This document shows positions 8,480 to 16,813 of a stretch of 64,000 nucleotides of DNA, piece after piece. The position numbers and the translations under genes are program-made. The DNA is from Bradyrhizobium yuanmingense (GTDB lineage Bacteria > Pseudomonadota > Alphaproteobacteria > Rhizobiales > Xanthobacteraceae). Under the pieces are notes generated by a model. The model was given only the letters and a program-made list of their open reading frames with translations. It did not search any database and was not told the origin of the DNA. The number at the start of each line of letters is the position of its first letter. Positions within the stretch are counted from its first letter, which is position 1. The stretch is from NCBI RefSeq assembly GCF_029167105.1, contig NZ_JARFML010000028.1, positions 36,437 to 100,436 of the forward strand. Direction: 5' to 3'.

Positions 8480-9247
8480 TCACGCCTCAAGCGCGATCGC
8501 GTGAACGTGGCGGCCGTAATCCGGCTCCTTGCGATGCACCGAACGGCGATAGCTGAAGAAGCGCTCGTCGGAATAGGTGTCGAGGCCAAGATCGTCGATC
8601 ATCAGGATGCCGGCGGCCTCCAGCCGCTTGCGGATGAAGCCGGCGAGATCGAACATCGCGTGGCTCTCGCGCACCGAGGGGATGAAGAACACAGCGTTCT
8701 CGGCATCCTGTTCGATGAAGCGCGCGACGAACTCGTTGCCGACCTCGTAGCTGTCCTGGCGGATCAAGGGGCCGATCGCGGCGATGATGCCGCCGCGCGT
8801 GGCCCCGAGCTGCTCCATCGCCGCGATGGTGGATTCCAGCACGCCCGTCAGTGCGCCCTTCCACCCCGCATGCGCGCCGCCGATCACGCGCGCCTGGGGA
8901 TCGACGAACAGCACCGGGCCGCAATCGGCGGTGGAGACGCCGAGCGCGATGCCCGGCGTCTTCGTCACCAGCGCGTCGCCTTTGGGGCGCGGCCCGTTCG
9001 GCCACGGTGCCTCGGCAACCAGCACGTCGGGCGAATGGATCTGGTGCAGGCTGAGGAAGCGCTCGGGCGCAACGCCGACATGCTCGGCCATGCGGCGCCG
9101 GTTCTCGGCGACCAGGGCCTGATCGTCGTGGGAGCCGAGCCCGCCGTTCAGCGCGGAATAGATGCCGCCGGAGACGCCGCCTTCGCGGGTGAAGAAGGCA
9201 TGGCGCAGCCCGGGCACGGCGGACAGCAGCGACGAAGCAATCGTCAT
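8480..9247 (-). CDS. pgeF: peptidoglycan editing factor / laccase-domain protein
   Basis: A 255-residue YfiH/DUF152 family protein. The predicted metal ligands are visible in LSLHQIHSPDVLV (His, about residue 68), STADCGPVLF (Cys, about 110) and GGAHAGWKGALTGVL (His, about 127). In E. coli PgeF removes wrongly incorporated amino acids from cell-wall precursors; family members also have polyphenol oxidase or purine nucleoside activity. Its ATG overlaps the TGA of the upstream methyltransferase gene by four bases, so the two are translationally coupled. Gene order lgt-midA-pgeF is a recurrent alphaproteobacterial cluster. Confidence 0.92.
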   Translation of the reverse strand: MTIASSLLSAVPGLRHAFFTREGGVSGGIYSALNGGLGSHDDQALVAENRRRMAEHVGVAPERFLSLHQIHSPDVLVAEAPWPNGPRPKGDALVTKTPGIALGVSTADCGPVLFVDPQARVIGGAHAGWKGALTGVLESTIAAMEQLGATRGGIIAAIGPLIRQDSYEVGNEFVARFIEQDAENAVFFIPSVRESHAMFDLAGFIRKRLEAAGILMIDDLGLDTYSDERFFSYRRSVHRKEPDYGRHVHAIALEA

Positions 9248-10362
9248 GAGGCCTCTCCTGCCTGTTCCAGATCGCTGAGGCCGGCAAGCCCCGTCAGCCG
9301 CGGCTCGGAGATGCCGAGCACCTTGAACATCGAGCCCATGCCGCCACGTCCGGTATCGGTCAGGCGCCTGAGCGCCACCGAAATGTCGGTGGCGATTTCG
9401 GGCGCTGCTTTCTGCATCAGGGCGGCGGCGCGGGTGTCGATGCCGATCCGCTTGAGGAAGTCGCCTTGCGTCACCGGCCCATGCACGCGCGCCCCGACAT
9501 CCTCGGCCGCGCGCGCCAGCGCCTGGAAGTCGACATGGGCGGTGACGTCGGCCTGGCCCGGCGCCTTCAAGGGATCGGCGAAGGTGTGGCGGGCGATGGC
9601 CTGGAAAGTATCGCCGGCATCGCTGCGCAGATGCCCATAATCGATGATCAGCGCGGCGCCGTCCTGGTCGCGCACGCGCGTGGCGAGCTTCATGATCTCG
9701 CCGTCGGGACGCCACTCGAACACGGCGCCGATCGGGGCGGCGCGCACCAGGGGCGGCAGCAGCACGTCGAAGCGCGGCGTCGGCTCCGGCGCCGCGCCGA
9801 ATTGAAGCTTGCCGTTGGGATCGATCTCGATCACGCGCTCGTGCCAGCCGTTCTCGTGGCGGATCATCTGGTGGACGGGCAGCACGTCGAAATATTCGTT
9901 GGCGAGGATGATGCTCGGTCCCTCCGGCACCTCGTCGATGCTGTCGTGCCAGGCGATGTTGCGCACGTTGGCGAGCGTCGCGCTCTGCCGGTCCCGCAAC
10001 ACGGGATTGACCTCGACCATGTGGATATGGAGCGCCTGGTAGAGCGGTGGCAGCACGCGAAGCGCCCGCAGCGCATCCGCCATCATGGTGCCCCGGCCGG
10101 GGCCGAGCTCGATCAGCCGCAAAAACTGCGGCGAGCCCATCTGTTTCCACACCGAGGCGGTCCACAGGCCCAGCAGCTCGCCGAACATCTGGCTGACTTC
10201 GGGCGCCGTGGTGAAGTCGCCCTCGCGCCCGAGCGGATCGCGCGAAACGTAATAGCCGTAGCGCGGATGCATCAGGCACAGTTCCATGTACCGCCAGACC
10301 GGCATGGGCCCGGAGGATTTGATCAGCGCCTTGATCTCGTTGAGCAGCGGCTGGTCGGTCAC
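9244..10362 (-). CDS. SAM-dependent protein arginine methyltransferase, MidA/NDUFAF7 family
   Basis: A 372-residue class I methyltransferase. The glycine motif RLIELGPGRGTMMADALR (about residue 85) binds S-adenosylmethionine. The N-terminus carries the family hallmark HPRYGYYVSRDPLGREGDFTTAPEVSQMFGE around residues 32-62, and ILANEYFDVLPVHQ follows. In mitochondria the homologue NDUFAF7 dimethylates an arginine of complex I subunit NDUFS2 during assembly. The bacterial role is inferred to be similar but is unproven. It sits 20 bases after lgt and overlaps pgeF by four bases. Confidence 0.9.
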   Translation of the reverse strand: MTDQPLLNEIKALIKSSGPMPVWRYMELCLMHPRYGYYVSRDPLGREGDFTTAPEVSQMFGELLGLWTASVWKQMGSPQFLRLIELGPGRGTMMADALRALRVLPPLYQALHIHMVEVNPVLRDRQSATLANVRNIAWHDSIDEVPEGPSIILANEYFDVLPVHQMIRHENGWHERVIEIDPNGKLQFGAAPEPTPRFDVLLPPLVRAAPIGAVFEWRPDGEIMKLATRVRDQDGAALIIDYGHLRSDAGDTFQAIARHTFADPLKAPGQADVTAHVDFQALARAAEDVGARVHGPVTQGDFLKRIGIDTRAAALMQKAAPEIATDISVALRRLTDTGRGGMGSMFKVLGISEPRLTGLAGLSDLEQAGEAS

Positions 10363-10382
10363 GGCGATCTTCTCGAAATGAA

Positions 10383-11228
10383 TTAACGAATGGCCTCGAT
10401 GGGCATCGGCGCACCGCGCCTTACTGCCAATACAATAAGTATGAGGCCGACGATAAGCATCGGGATCGACAGAAGCATGCCCATGGTAAATCCGCCCCAG
10501 AGAAAACCGAGCTGCGCGTCCGGCTCACGGAAATGCTCCCCGGCGATGCGGGCGAGGCCATAGACCAGGATGAAGGCGCCAAGGATCATGCCGGGCCGCT
10601 TCAAGGCACCGAACCGGATCATGATCGCCAGCACGGTGAACAGCAGGATGCCCTCCATGCCGGCTTGGTAGAGCTGGCTCGGATGGCGCGGCAGCTGCGT
10701 CGGATCGTTGGGGAAGATCATCGCCCAGGGCAGGGTCGGGTCGGTGGCGCGGCCCCACAATTCGCCGTTGATGAAATTGGCGATGCGTCCGAGCAAGAGC
10801 CCGACCGGGGCGACCGCGGTGGTAATGTCGCCGAGTGACAGGATCGAGATGCCATTGCGGTAGGCGAACCACATCACCGCGACGACGCAGCCGAGGAAGC
10901 CACCGTGGAACGACATCCCGCCCTCCCACAACTTAAAGATCGCGGCCGGATGATCGATGAAAAAGGGCAGGTTGTAGAACAGCACGTAGCCGGCGCGACC
11001 GCCGAGGATGATGCCGAGCGTGACCCACAGGATGAAGTCATCGATCTGAAGCAGCGAGATCGGCGCGGGCCCGCCCCACAGGCGTTCGCTCTTCAGCAGC
11101 GCGCGGGCATAAAGCCAGCCGAACACGATGCCGCAGATATAGGCCAGGGCATACCACTTGATCGCGAACGGACCGATCTCGAGCGCGATCGGGTTGAAGG
11201 CGGGGAAGTCGATGAGCAGAAAGGGCAT
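10383..11228 (-). CDS. lgt: phosphatidylglycerol--prolipoprotein diacylglyceryl transferase
   Basis: Integral inner-membrane enzyme that adds diacylglycerol to the lipobox cysteine of prolipoproteins. The 281-residue protein shows several membrane segments, the SFHGGFLGC loop (about residues 103-111) and the signature GRIANFINGELWGR (about 141-154) with the essential arginine and asparagine. The start ATG chosen (MPFLLIDFPAFNPIA) lies six codons inside the longest frame and matches the family N-terminus. It heads the lgt-midA-pgeF operon and is divergent from the ubiK-like gene, so a shared promoter region of about 195 bases separates them. Confidence 0.96.
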   Translation of the reverse strand: MPFLLIDFPAFNPIALEIGPFAIKWYALAYICGIVFGWLYARALLKSERLWGGPAPISLLQIDDFILWVTLGIILGGRAGYVLFYNLPFFIDHPAAIFKLWEGGMSFHGGFLGCVVAVMWFAYRNGISILSLGDITTAVAPVGLLLGRIANFINGELWGRATDPTLPWAMIFPNDPTQLPRHPSQLYQAGMEGILLFTVLAIMIRFGALKRPGMILGAFILVYGLARIAGEHFREPDAQLGFLWGGFTMGMLLSIPMLIVGLILIVLAVRRGAPMPIEAIR

Positions 11229-11423
11229 CGCGCCTTCTATGTCCAAGCGGGATCGCGGCGGGCGCCGGCAGACGCACCGTGATTCCCCTTATGCAGGGAC
11301 GTTGAATACGATTGCAAGGAAACCCGCGCATGAGAAGGATACCGCCGCTTCGCTCTTGAACCGGCCCCCTCGGATTGCCATTGTCTTTCCGCGAGGTCGC
11401 GCAAAGTTTATCGGAGGCCCACA

Positions 11424-11675
11424 ATGACCCAGACCAACAACCGGTTTTTCGACGAGATCGGCCGCCTGATGAACGACGCCGCCGGTGCTGCCCAGGGCGT
11501 CAAGCGCGAGTTCGATTCCGTGATGCGCAGCCAGGCCGAAAAATTCCTGCGCGACATGGACCTCGTCAAGCGCGAGGAGTTCGAGGCGGTCAAGGACATG
11601 GCGCGCCTGGCGCGCGAGGAGAACGAGGCCCTGAAGACGCGGATCGCAGCGCTGGAGGCCAAGCTGGGCGGGTGA
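11424..11675 (+). CDS. UbiK-like accessory factor (BMFP domain)
   Basis: An 83-residue protein of the UbiK/YqiC family, assembly or accessory factor for ubiquinone biosynthesis. It starts MTQTNNRFFDEIGRLMNDAAG, continues with an amphipathic helix and ends with a heptad-rich coiled coil (LAREENEALKTRIAALEAKLGG), the layout that lets the family trimerise and associate with membranes. The start ATG follows a GGAGG-like sequence (ATCGGAGGCCCACA). It is divergent from lgt and followed by a palindromic repeat before rplY. Confidence 0.85.
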   Translation: MTQTNNRFFDEIGRLMNDAAGAAQGVKREFDSVMRSQAEKFLRDMDLVKREEFEAVKDMARLAREENEALKTRIAALEAKLGG

Positions 11676-11686
11676 CGCCACTCGGC

Positions 11687-11769
11687 GTCATTCCGGGGCG
11701 CGACAAAGTCGCGAACCCGGAATCTCGAAATTCCGGGTTCGGTCGCGGTCGCGACCGCCCCGGAATGAC
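11687..11769. repeat. palindromic repeat, GTCATTCCGGGGCGCG family, copy 3
   Basis: An 83-base unit with perfect GTCATTCCGGGGCG and CGCCCCGGAATGAC ends and a second inner pair (CCCGGAATCTCGAAATTCCGGG). It lies between the ubiK-like gene and rplY. Confidence 0.75.
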
Positions 11770-11936
11770 GGCTCATCTGGCAGCGCCGGACCAGCCCATT
11801 CTCCTTGTCATTTCCGCAGCTTCCGGGTAAAAGCCCGCCACGTCCGCGGCCCCCGCACCCCTGGAGGCTTGCTGTGGACCATGCCATGGGCCGCCTTGCG
11901 GCCCATTAACTTTTGCAAAAACAAGGACTTAACGAC

Positions 11937-12653
11937 ATGGCGACGACCGTCAAGGAATTGAAGGCGACCGCACGTCCGAAGAGCGGCAAGGGGGCCGCCC
12001 GGGCTGAGCGTCGCGCCGGGCGAGTGCCCGGAGTGATCTACGGCAACAACCAGCCCCCGCTGACGATCTCGATCGAGGATCGTGAACTGCGCCAGCGCAT
12101 CCTTGCCGGCCGGTTCCTGACCACGCTGGTCGACATCGACCTCGAGGGCAAGAAGCACCGCGTCATTCCGCGCGACTACCACCTCGACCCGGTCAAGGAC
12201 TTCCCGATCCATGTCGACTTCATGCGGCTGGGCGAAGGCGCCACCATCCGCATCAGCGTTCCCCTGCACGTGGTGAAGGCGGAAACCTCCCCGGGCGTGA
12301 AGCGCGGCGGCACCGTCAACATCGTCGCGCACGCGATCGAGCTCGAATGCGGCGTCGAGAGCATCCCGCAATACATCGAGGCCGATGTCGGCGCGCTCGA
12401 GATCGGTCACTCCCTGCATCTGGCCGACGTCAAGCTGCCGGCCGGCGTCAAGGCGCTGACCCGCGAGGACGCGACCCTCGTCACCATCGTGCCGCCGTCC
12501 GGTTACGCCGAAGAGCAGAAGGCCGCTGCTGCGGCTGCCGCTGCTGGTGCGGCCCCGGGCGCTGCGGCTGCTCCGGCCGCTGGTGCTGCGGCTCCGGCTG
12601 CTGCTCCTGCCGCTGCTGCCAAGGCTCCCGCCGGCGGCGACAAGAAGAAGTAA
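11937..12653 (+). CDS. rplY: 50S ribosomal protein L25 (long CTC form)
   Basis: 5S-rRNA-binding ribosomal protein. The 238-residue protein is the long form with the L25 beta-barrel (about residues 1-95, TVKELKATARPKSGKGAAR, GRVPGVIYGNN) and the TL5/CTC C-terminal domain (about 100-190). It ends in a low-complexity alanine/proline tail (about 195-232) and a lysine-rich end (GGDKKK). The start ATG is eight codons into the open frame and follows AAGGACTTAACGAC. It is the first gene of rplY-pth-ychF, a common alphaproteobacterial order. Confidence 0.95.
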   Translation: MATTVKELKATARPKSGKGAARAERRAGRVPGVIYGNNQPPLTISIEDRELRQRILAGRFLTTLVDIDLEGKKHRVIPRDYHLDPVKDFPIHVDFMRLGEGATIRISVPLHVVKAETSPGVKRGGTVNIVAHAIELECGVESIPQYIEADVGALEIGHSLHLADVKLPAGVKALTREDATLVTIVPPSGYAEEQKAAAAAAAAGAAPGAAAAPAAGAAAPAAAPAAAAKAPAGGDKKK

Positions 12654-12665
12654 TCTCTCGAAGCT

Positions 12666-12690
12666 GGCGCGCGGTCCTTGACCGCGCGCC
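12666..12690 (+). other. strong hairpin between rplY and pth
   Basis: GGCGCGCGGTC and GACCGCGCGCC form a perfect 11-bp stem around a three-base loop. No uridine tract follows, so it is more likely an RNA-processing or partial-termination element within the operon than a full terminator. Confidence 0.6.
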
Positions 12691-12711
12691 GAGCGGGGGG
12701 CGCGCCGCGTC

Positions 12712-13317
12712 ATGCGACTCTTTGTTGGGCTCGGCAATCCCGGCGCGAAATACGCACGTAACCGGCACAATATCGGCTACATGGCCGTCGACGAGATCGC
12801 GCGGCGTCATGGCTTTGCGCCATGGCGGCGCCGCTTTCAGGGCGAGACCTCGGAAGGTGCGCTCGGACCTGAGCGCGTGATCCTGCTCAAGCCCACGACC
12901 TACATGAACGAGTCCGGCCGCAGCGTTCAGGAAGCGGCGAGCTTCTTCAAGATCGCACCTGGCGACACCACCGTGTTCCACGACGAGCTCGAGCTGCCGC
13001 CGGGCAAGGTGCGGGTGAAGATCGGCGGCGGCATCGCCGGCCATAACGGCCTGCGCTCGATCTCGGCGCATATCGGTAACGATTATCGCCGGGTCCGGCT
13101 CGGCATCGGTCATCCCGGCGTCAAGGAGCTGGTGCACGGCCATGTGCTGTCGGACTTCGCCAAGGCCGACAACGAATGGGTGACGACGCTCTGCGACGCG
13201 GTCGCCGAGCACGCCGCGCTGCTTGCCAAGGGCACGGACGCAACCTTCGCCAACAGGGTTCATCTTGCCATGCAGGCGAAGGGGTTTTTGACCAAGGACG
13301 AGAACGGCAAGGAATAA
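12712..13317 (+). CDS. pth: peptidyl-tRNA hydrolase
   Basis: Cleaves peptidyl-tRNA released from stalled ribosomes. The 201-residue protein carries the family motifs with the catalytic residues: GNPGAKYARNRHNIGYMAVD (Asn and His, about residues 8-27), the PTTYMNESGRSV segment, FHDELELPPGKVRVKIGGG (Asp, about 93) and AGHNGLRSI. The length is usual. It lies 58 bases after rplY, with the hairpin in between, and is followed by a palindromic repeat and ychF. Confidence 0.97.
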   Translation: MRLFVGLGNPGAKYARNRHNIGYMAVDEIARRHGFAPWRRRFQGETSEGALGPERVILLKPTTYMNESGRSVQEAASFFKIAPGDTTVFHDELELPPGKVRVKIGGGIAGHNGLRSISAHIGNDYRRVRLGIGHPGVKELVHGHVLSDFAKADNEWVTTLCDAVAEHAALLAKGTDATFANRVHLAMQAKGFLTKDENGKE

Positions 13318-13321
13318 CACC

Positions 13322-13395
13322 GGTCATCGCCGGACTTGATCCGGCGATCCATCGTTCGAAGAAGATGGATGCGCGGGTCAAGCCCGCGCATGACG
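13322..13395. repeat. palindromic intergenic repeat, GCTTGACCCG family, copy 2
   Basis: The outer ends GTCAT and ATGAC bracket two hairpins (GCCGGACTTGATCCGGC and GCGCGGGTCAAGCCCGCGC). It is placed between pth and ychF inside a probable operon. Confidence 0.75.
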
Positions 13396-13440
13396 AGTTC
13401 GGAAGACATTTGCGCGCGTAGCGCGGAGGCCAGGACCACC

Positions 13441-14538
13441 ATGGGATTCAAATGCGGGATCGTCGGATTGCCCAATGTCGGCAAGTCGACCTTGTTCAAT
13501 GCGCTGACCGAGACGGCCGCGGCGCAGGCTGCGAACTATCCGTTCTGCACCATCGAGCCGAATGTCGGCGAGGTCGCCGTGCCCGATCCCAGGCTCGACA
13601 AGCTCGCGGCCATCGCCAAGTCGGGCCAGATCATCCCGACCCGGCTGACCTTCGTCGACATCGCCGGCCTCGTGCGCGGCGCCTCCAAGGGCGAAGGCCT
13701 CGGCAACCAGTTCCTGGCCAATATCCGCGAGGTCGACGCCATCGCGCATGTCGTGCGCTGCTTCGAGGATTCCGACATCACCCATGTCGAAGGCAAGATC
13801 GCCCCGCTCGCCGACATCGAGACCATCGAGACCGAGCTGATGCTCGCCGATCTCGACAGCCTCGAGAAGCGCGTCGACAATCTCACCAAGAAGGCCAAGG
13901 GCAACGACAAGGACGCCAAGGAGCAGCTCGATCTCGTCAACCGCACCCTGGTGCTCTTGCGCGATGGCAAGCCCGCGCGCCTCGTCGAGCGCAAGGCGGA
14001 GGAGGAGCGCGCCTTCGGAATGCTCGGCCTGCTGTCGTCCAAGCCCGTGCTCTATGTCTGCAACGTCGAGGAAGGCTCCGCCGCCACCGGCAACGCCTTC
14101 TCCAAGGCGGTCGAGGAGCAGGCGGCGAAGGAGGGCGCGGTCGCCGTCGTCATCTCCGCCAAGATCGAATCCGAGATCGCGACCATCTCGCGTGACGAGC
14201 GCGCCGACTTCCTGGAGACCTTGGGCCTCGAAGAAGCCGGCCTCGACCGCCTGATCCGCGCCGGCTACGGTCTGCTCGACCTCATCACCTACTTCACCGT
14301 GGGCCCGAAGGAAGCGCGCGCCTGGACCATCCATCGCGGCACCAAGGCCCCGGCAGCGGCGGGCGTGATCCACACCGATTTCGAGAAGGGTTTTATCCGC
14401 GCCGAGACCATCGCGTACGACGATTACGTCGCGCTCGGCGGCGAAGCCGGTGCCCGCGATGCCGGCAAGCTCCGCCTCGAAGGCAAGGACTACGTCGTCG
14501 CCGACGGCGACGTGATGCATTTCAGGTTCAATACGTAG
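13441..14538 (+). CDS. ychF: redox-regulated ribosome-binding ATPase YchF
   Basis: A 365-residue OBG-family P-loop protein that binds ribosomes and prefers ATP over GTP. Walker A is GLPNVGKSTLFNALT (about residues 8-22). The G3 region is TFVDIAGLVRGASKGEGLGNQFL and the altered G4 motif is NVEE, which is what shifts specificity to ATP. A coiled-coil insertion (about 130-200) and a C-terminal TGS domain (about 280-363, ending DGDVMHFRFNT) complete the usual layout. The ATG at MGFKCGIVGLPNVG was chosen because it matches the family; the open frame extends further into repeat DNA. Confidence 0.97.
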   Translation: MGFKCGIVGLPNVGKSTLFNALTETAAAQAANYPFCTIEPNVGEVAVPDPRLDKLAAIAKSGQIIPTRLTFVDIAGLVRGASKGEGLGNQFLANIREVDAIAHVVRCFEDSDITHVEGKIAPLADIETIETELMLADLDSLEKRVDNLTKKAKGNDKDAKEQLDLVNRTLVLLRDGKPARLVERKAEEERAFGMLGLLSSKPVLYVCNVEEGSAATGNAFSKAVEEQAAKEGAVAVVISAKIESEIATISRDERADFLETLGLEEAGLDRLIRAGYGLLDLITYFTVGPKEARAWTIHRGTKAPAAAGVIHTDFEKGFIRAETIAYDDYVALGGEAGARDAGKLRLEGKDYVVADGDVMHFRFNT

Positions 14539-14553
14539 GTACCAACATCGCTT

Positions 14554-14647
14554 GCGTAGGGTGGGCAAAGCGAAGCGTGCCCACCACCTCCCTCATCTCG
14601 CGGAATGATCGTGGGCACGGCGCTGTGCGCCTTTGCCCACCCTACGC
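14554..14647. repeat. GCGTAGGGTGGGCAAAG inverted-repeat element, copy A
   Basis: A 94-base element with perfect 17-base terminal inverted repeats (14554-14570 and 14631-14647) and inner GTGCCCAC/GTGGGCAC arms. It sits between the convergent ychF and DUF4282 genes. Copies B and C lie at 27656 and 44167. Confidence 0.85.
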
Positions 14648-14661
14648 GCCTGTGCGTGCCG

Positions 14662-14958
14662 CTACCGCGTCCCCCCGCCCTGATCCCTGATCGCGCCGAG
14701 ATGCTCGTTGATGCGGAAGACGATCAGGATCAGCTCCGCGACGATGCGCGAGAACACGATGCCGACCACGACGCTGGCGATCGACGACAGCAGCACCAGG
14801 AAGCCGCCGAACGGGCTGATCGCCATCGCGGCCAACCCTGAGAAGATGCCGGAGAGCCCGAACAGGCAGATCAGCGCGATCACCAGCCAGTAAAAGGTCT
14901 TGATGATCGTCGGCGTGATGAAGCGGTCCCATTGGAACAGGTCGCTGAATGAGAACAT
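14662..14958 (-). CDS. DUF4282 membrane protein
   Basis: A 98-residue small inner-membrane protein with two to three hydrophobic segments (around FYWLVIALICLFGLSGIF and LVLLSSIASVVVGIVFSRIV) and the conserved ending RIVAELILIVFRINEHL seen in DUF4282. The N-terminus MFSFSDLFQWDRFITP is also typical. The start ATG ten codons into the frame was chosen for its GGGGAGAG ribosome-binding site. The function is unknown. It is convergent with ychF and divergent from the MaoC pair. Confidence 0.82.
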   Translation of the reverse strand: MFSFSDLFQWDRFITPTIIKTFYWLVIALICLFGLSGIFSGLAAMAISPFGGFLVLLSSIASVVVGIVFSRIVAELILIVFRINEHLGAIRDQGGGTR

Positions 14959-15124
14959 TGCTCTCCCCAAGGCACATCGGGACTTCAAATCGGGTTCGGC
15001 CGTCGATCGATCCGACTCAAATCAACGCCGATCCCAAGTATGTAGCACGAGCCATGCGGGCCGGCGGGTTGAGATTGCCGCAAAGTGCGGCCACAATCTG
15101 TCATTCCCGCAAAGCTTTCCCGAG

Positions 15125-15577
15125 ATGACCCTGACCTTCGAAGATTTCCCGCCCGGCCGGTTCGGAACGTTCGGCCCGCGCCACGTCACCCGCGACGAGA
15201 TCCTCGCCTTTGCCGCCGAGTTCGATCCGCAGCCGATGCACCTCGACGAGGCGGCAGCGGCGAAAAGCATGCTGCGCGGCCTGTCCGGTTCGGGCTGGCA
15301 CCTGTGCTCGCTGATGATGCGGATGATGGCCGACGGCTTCATCACCCGCGCCGCGTCGCTGGGATCGCCCGGCGTCGACGAGGTGCGCTGGCTGTCGCCG
15401 CTGCGGCCCGGCGACGATCTCACGCTCGAGGTCGATGTCCTGGAGGCGCGGGCCTCGAAGAGCCGACCTGAGCTCGGCATCGTCAAGTTCAAATGCACCG
15501 CGCGCAACGCGGCGGGGCAGGCGCTCGCCGAGATGACCTCTCCGATCCTGATCAAGCGGCGCGAGGGAGCGGCCTGA
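15125..15577 (+). CDS. MaoC-like (R)-hydratase, first of a tandem pair
   Basis: A 150-residue hot-dog fold protein. The hydratase-type segment FAAEFDPQPMHLDEAAA (about residues 30-46) contains the aspartate/histidine pair expected of MaoC enoyl-CoA hydratases, and SGSGWHLCSLMMRM follows. Such enzymes hydrate trans-2-enoyl-CoA or dehydrate (R)-3-hydroxyacyl-CoA. Its TGA overlaps the ATG of the next MaoC gene by one base, and the two products are paralogous, so they probably form one heteromeric enzyme. The substrate is not evident from neighbours. Confidence 0.85.
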   Translation: MTLTFEDFPPGRFGTFGPRHVTRDEILAFAAEFDPQPMHLDEAAAAKSMLRGLSGSGWHLCSLMMRMMADGFITRAASLGSPGVDEVRWLSPLRPGDDLTLEVDVLEARASKSRPELGIVKFKCTARNAAGQALAEMTSPILIKRREGAA

Positions 15578-16056
15578 TGCGGTTCTTCGAAGACATCGCG
15601 ATCGGGCAGCGCCGCGAGATCGGCGCCTATACGTTCACGGCGGAAAAGATCAAGACATTCGCCGCCAAGTTCGATCCGCAGCGCTTTCACCTCGACGAGG
15701 AGGAGGGCAAGAACTCGCTGTTCGGCGGGCTCGCGGCCTCGGGCTGGCATGTCGGCTCGGCCTGCATGAGCCTGCTTGTCGCCGACGGCCAGCGTCTGGC
15801 GCGCGAGGCCGCCTCGCGCGGCGAGGAGGTCGCCGTGTGGGGTCCGTCGCCGGGCTTTCGCGACCTGCGCTGGATCAGGCCGGTGCTCGCGGGAGATACC
15901 GTCGCTTACGTTAATGAAGTCGTCGACAAGCGGACCTCCGCCTCCCGTCCCGGCTGGGGCATTTTGACGGCCCGCACCACCGGCACCAATCAGCGCGGCG
16001 AGGAGGTCTATTCCATCACCGCGTCCGCCTTCGTGCCGCTGCGCAAGGGCGCGTGA
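15577..16056 (+). CDS. MaoC-like (R)-hydratase, second of a tandem pair
   Basis: A 159-residue paralogue of the preceding protein, with the matching FAAKFDPQRFHLDEEEG motif (about residues 27-43), ASGWHVGSACMSLLV, and a C-terminal EVVDKRTSASRPGWGIL region. It is translationally coupled to the first gene by a TGATG junction. Tandem hot-dog genes of this kind usually encode the two halves of a double-hot-dog enzyme. Both copies keep the Asp-x-x-x-x-His spacing, so neither looks obviously inactive. Confidence 0.85.
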   Translation: MRFFEDIAIGQRREIGAYTFTAEKIKTFAAKFDPQRFHLDEEEGKNSLFGGLAASGWHVGSACMSLLVADGQRLAREAASRGEEVAVWGPSPGFRDLRWIRPVLAGDTVAYVNEVVDKRTSASRPGWGILTARTTGTNQRGEEVYSITASAFVPLRKGA

Positions 16057-16087
16057 TTTAGAATCGATCGAGAAGGTTGCGGCTCTT

Positions 16088-16223
16088 CACCTCTCCCCGC
16101 TTGCGGGGAGAGGTCGGATCGCTCTTGCGATCCGGGCGAGGGGGTACAGCTCTCTCGTTGGATCTCGCGTGTGGAGAGAGGCCCCTCACCCCGACCCTCT
16201 CCCCGTAAGAACGGGGCGAGGGA
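16088..16223. repeat. CTCTCCCCGC repeat, copy 1 of a direct pair
   Basis: A 136-base element beginning ACCTCTCCCCGCTTGCGGGGAGAGG and ending CCTCTCCCCGTAAGAACGGGGCGAGG, with GATCCGGGCGAGGGGGTACAG in the middle. A nearly identical copy in the same orientation lies at 16814. The pair brackets two micro-genes. Confidence 0.75.
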
Positions 16224-16401
16224 GAAGCGAAACCGAGCGAGTGTTGCCCGCGCGCTATGGACGCGATTCCGGGTGGCTGCCATAAGCCTGCGCAACATGG
16301 TTGCGGCGAAGCAGTTTCGCGGAACCAGTGAGTTGCTAACTAATTATGAACCTGTCGCTGTCTATTTGAAACGAATAGGCAGACGACAGGGGACGAGGAC
16401 C

Positions 16402-16548
16402 ATGGCTGACCGCGGCGCACTCAAATTTGTTGGATTCATCTTCGCGACTGCGACGCTGGCGGTAATGCTGGTCGCGGGCATGGTGGTGAAGGGCTACGCC
16501 GATGGCGCCTACACGCTGGAAGCCTCGACCGCGGAAGCGGCCCGGTAA
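16402..16548 (+). CDS. 48-residue membrane micro-protein
   Basis: A short frame starting MADRGALKFVGFIFATATL, with one strong hydrophobic helix (about residues 9-29), a short loop and the ending YTLEASTAEAAR. The start ATG follows AGGGGACGAGGACC, a good ribosome-binding site. Similar tiny one-helix proteins are annotated as hypothetical in Bradyrhizobium. The function is unknown. It is convergent with another micro-gene 39 bases downstream, and both lie between two copies of the CTC repeat. Confidence 0.65.
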   Translation: MADRGALKFVGFIFATATLAVMLVAGMVVKGYADGAYTLEASTAEAAR

Positions 16549-16587
16549 GAATTCGTTAAACGATCGCGGCCGGCATCCGGCCGCAGC

Positions 16588-16725
16588 TCAGCGGCTATAG
16601 ACGAACGCCAGGATGGCGATCGCAACCGCCAGCAGCCCGACAAAGCGCAGCATGATCGTGCCGAATTGATTCGGCGCGGGCCGCAACGGGATCGGGTCCG
16701 TGGTGTCGGGCCGAATGCTTTCCAT
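16588..16725 (-). CDS. 45-residue membrane micro-protein
   Basis: Reading the minus strand from the ATG at 16725 gives MESIRPDTTDPIPLRPAPNQ followed by one hydrophobic helix (about residues 27-43, LRFVGLLAVAIAILAFVY) and a stop. The ribosome-binding site is GGGGGAC about nine bases before the ATG. The proline-rich leader followed by a single C-terminal helix suggests an inner-membrane protein with its N-terminus in the cytoplasm. No homologous family is recognised. It is convergent with the 48-residue micro-gene. Confidence 0.65.
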   Translation of the reverse strand: MESIRPDTTDPIPLRPAPNQFGTIMLRFVGLLAVAIAILAFVYSR

Positions 16726-16813
16726 CTGAAATGTCCCCCGAGCCCGGCCGTAGCTGCACGGGCGCTTGGCGTTGGTCGCCGGGAAGGGGTGGTGGGTTCA
16801 AAGCGCTTCTTTT

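Noticed and set aside
8480..10414. A 644-residue fusion reading from upstream DNA into pgeF
   Set aside because: The first two thirds is an out-of-frame shadow of the methyltransferase gene; the ATGA overlap gives a normal 255-residue PgeF.
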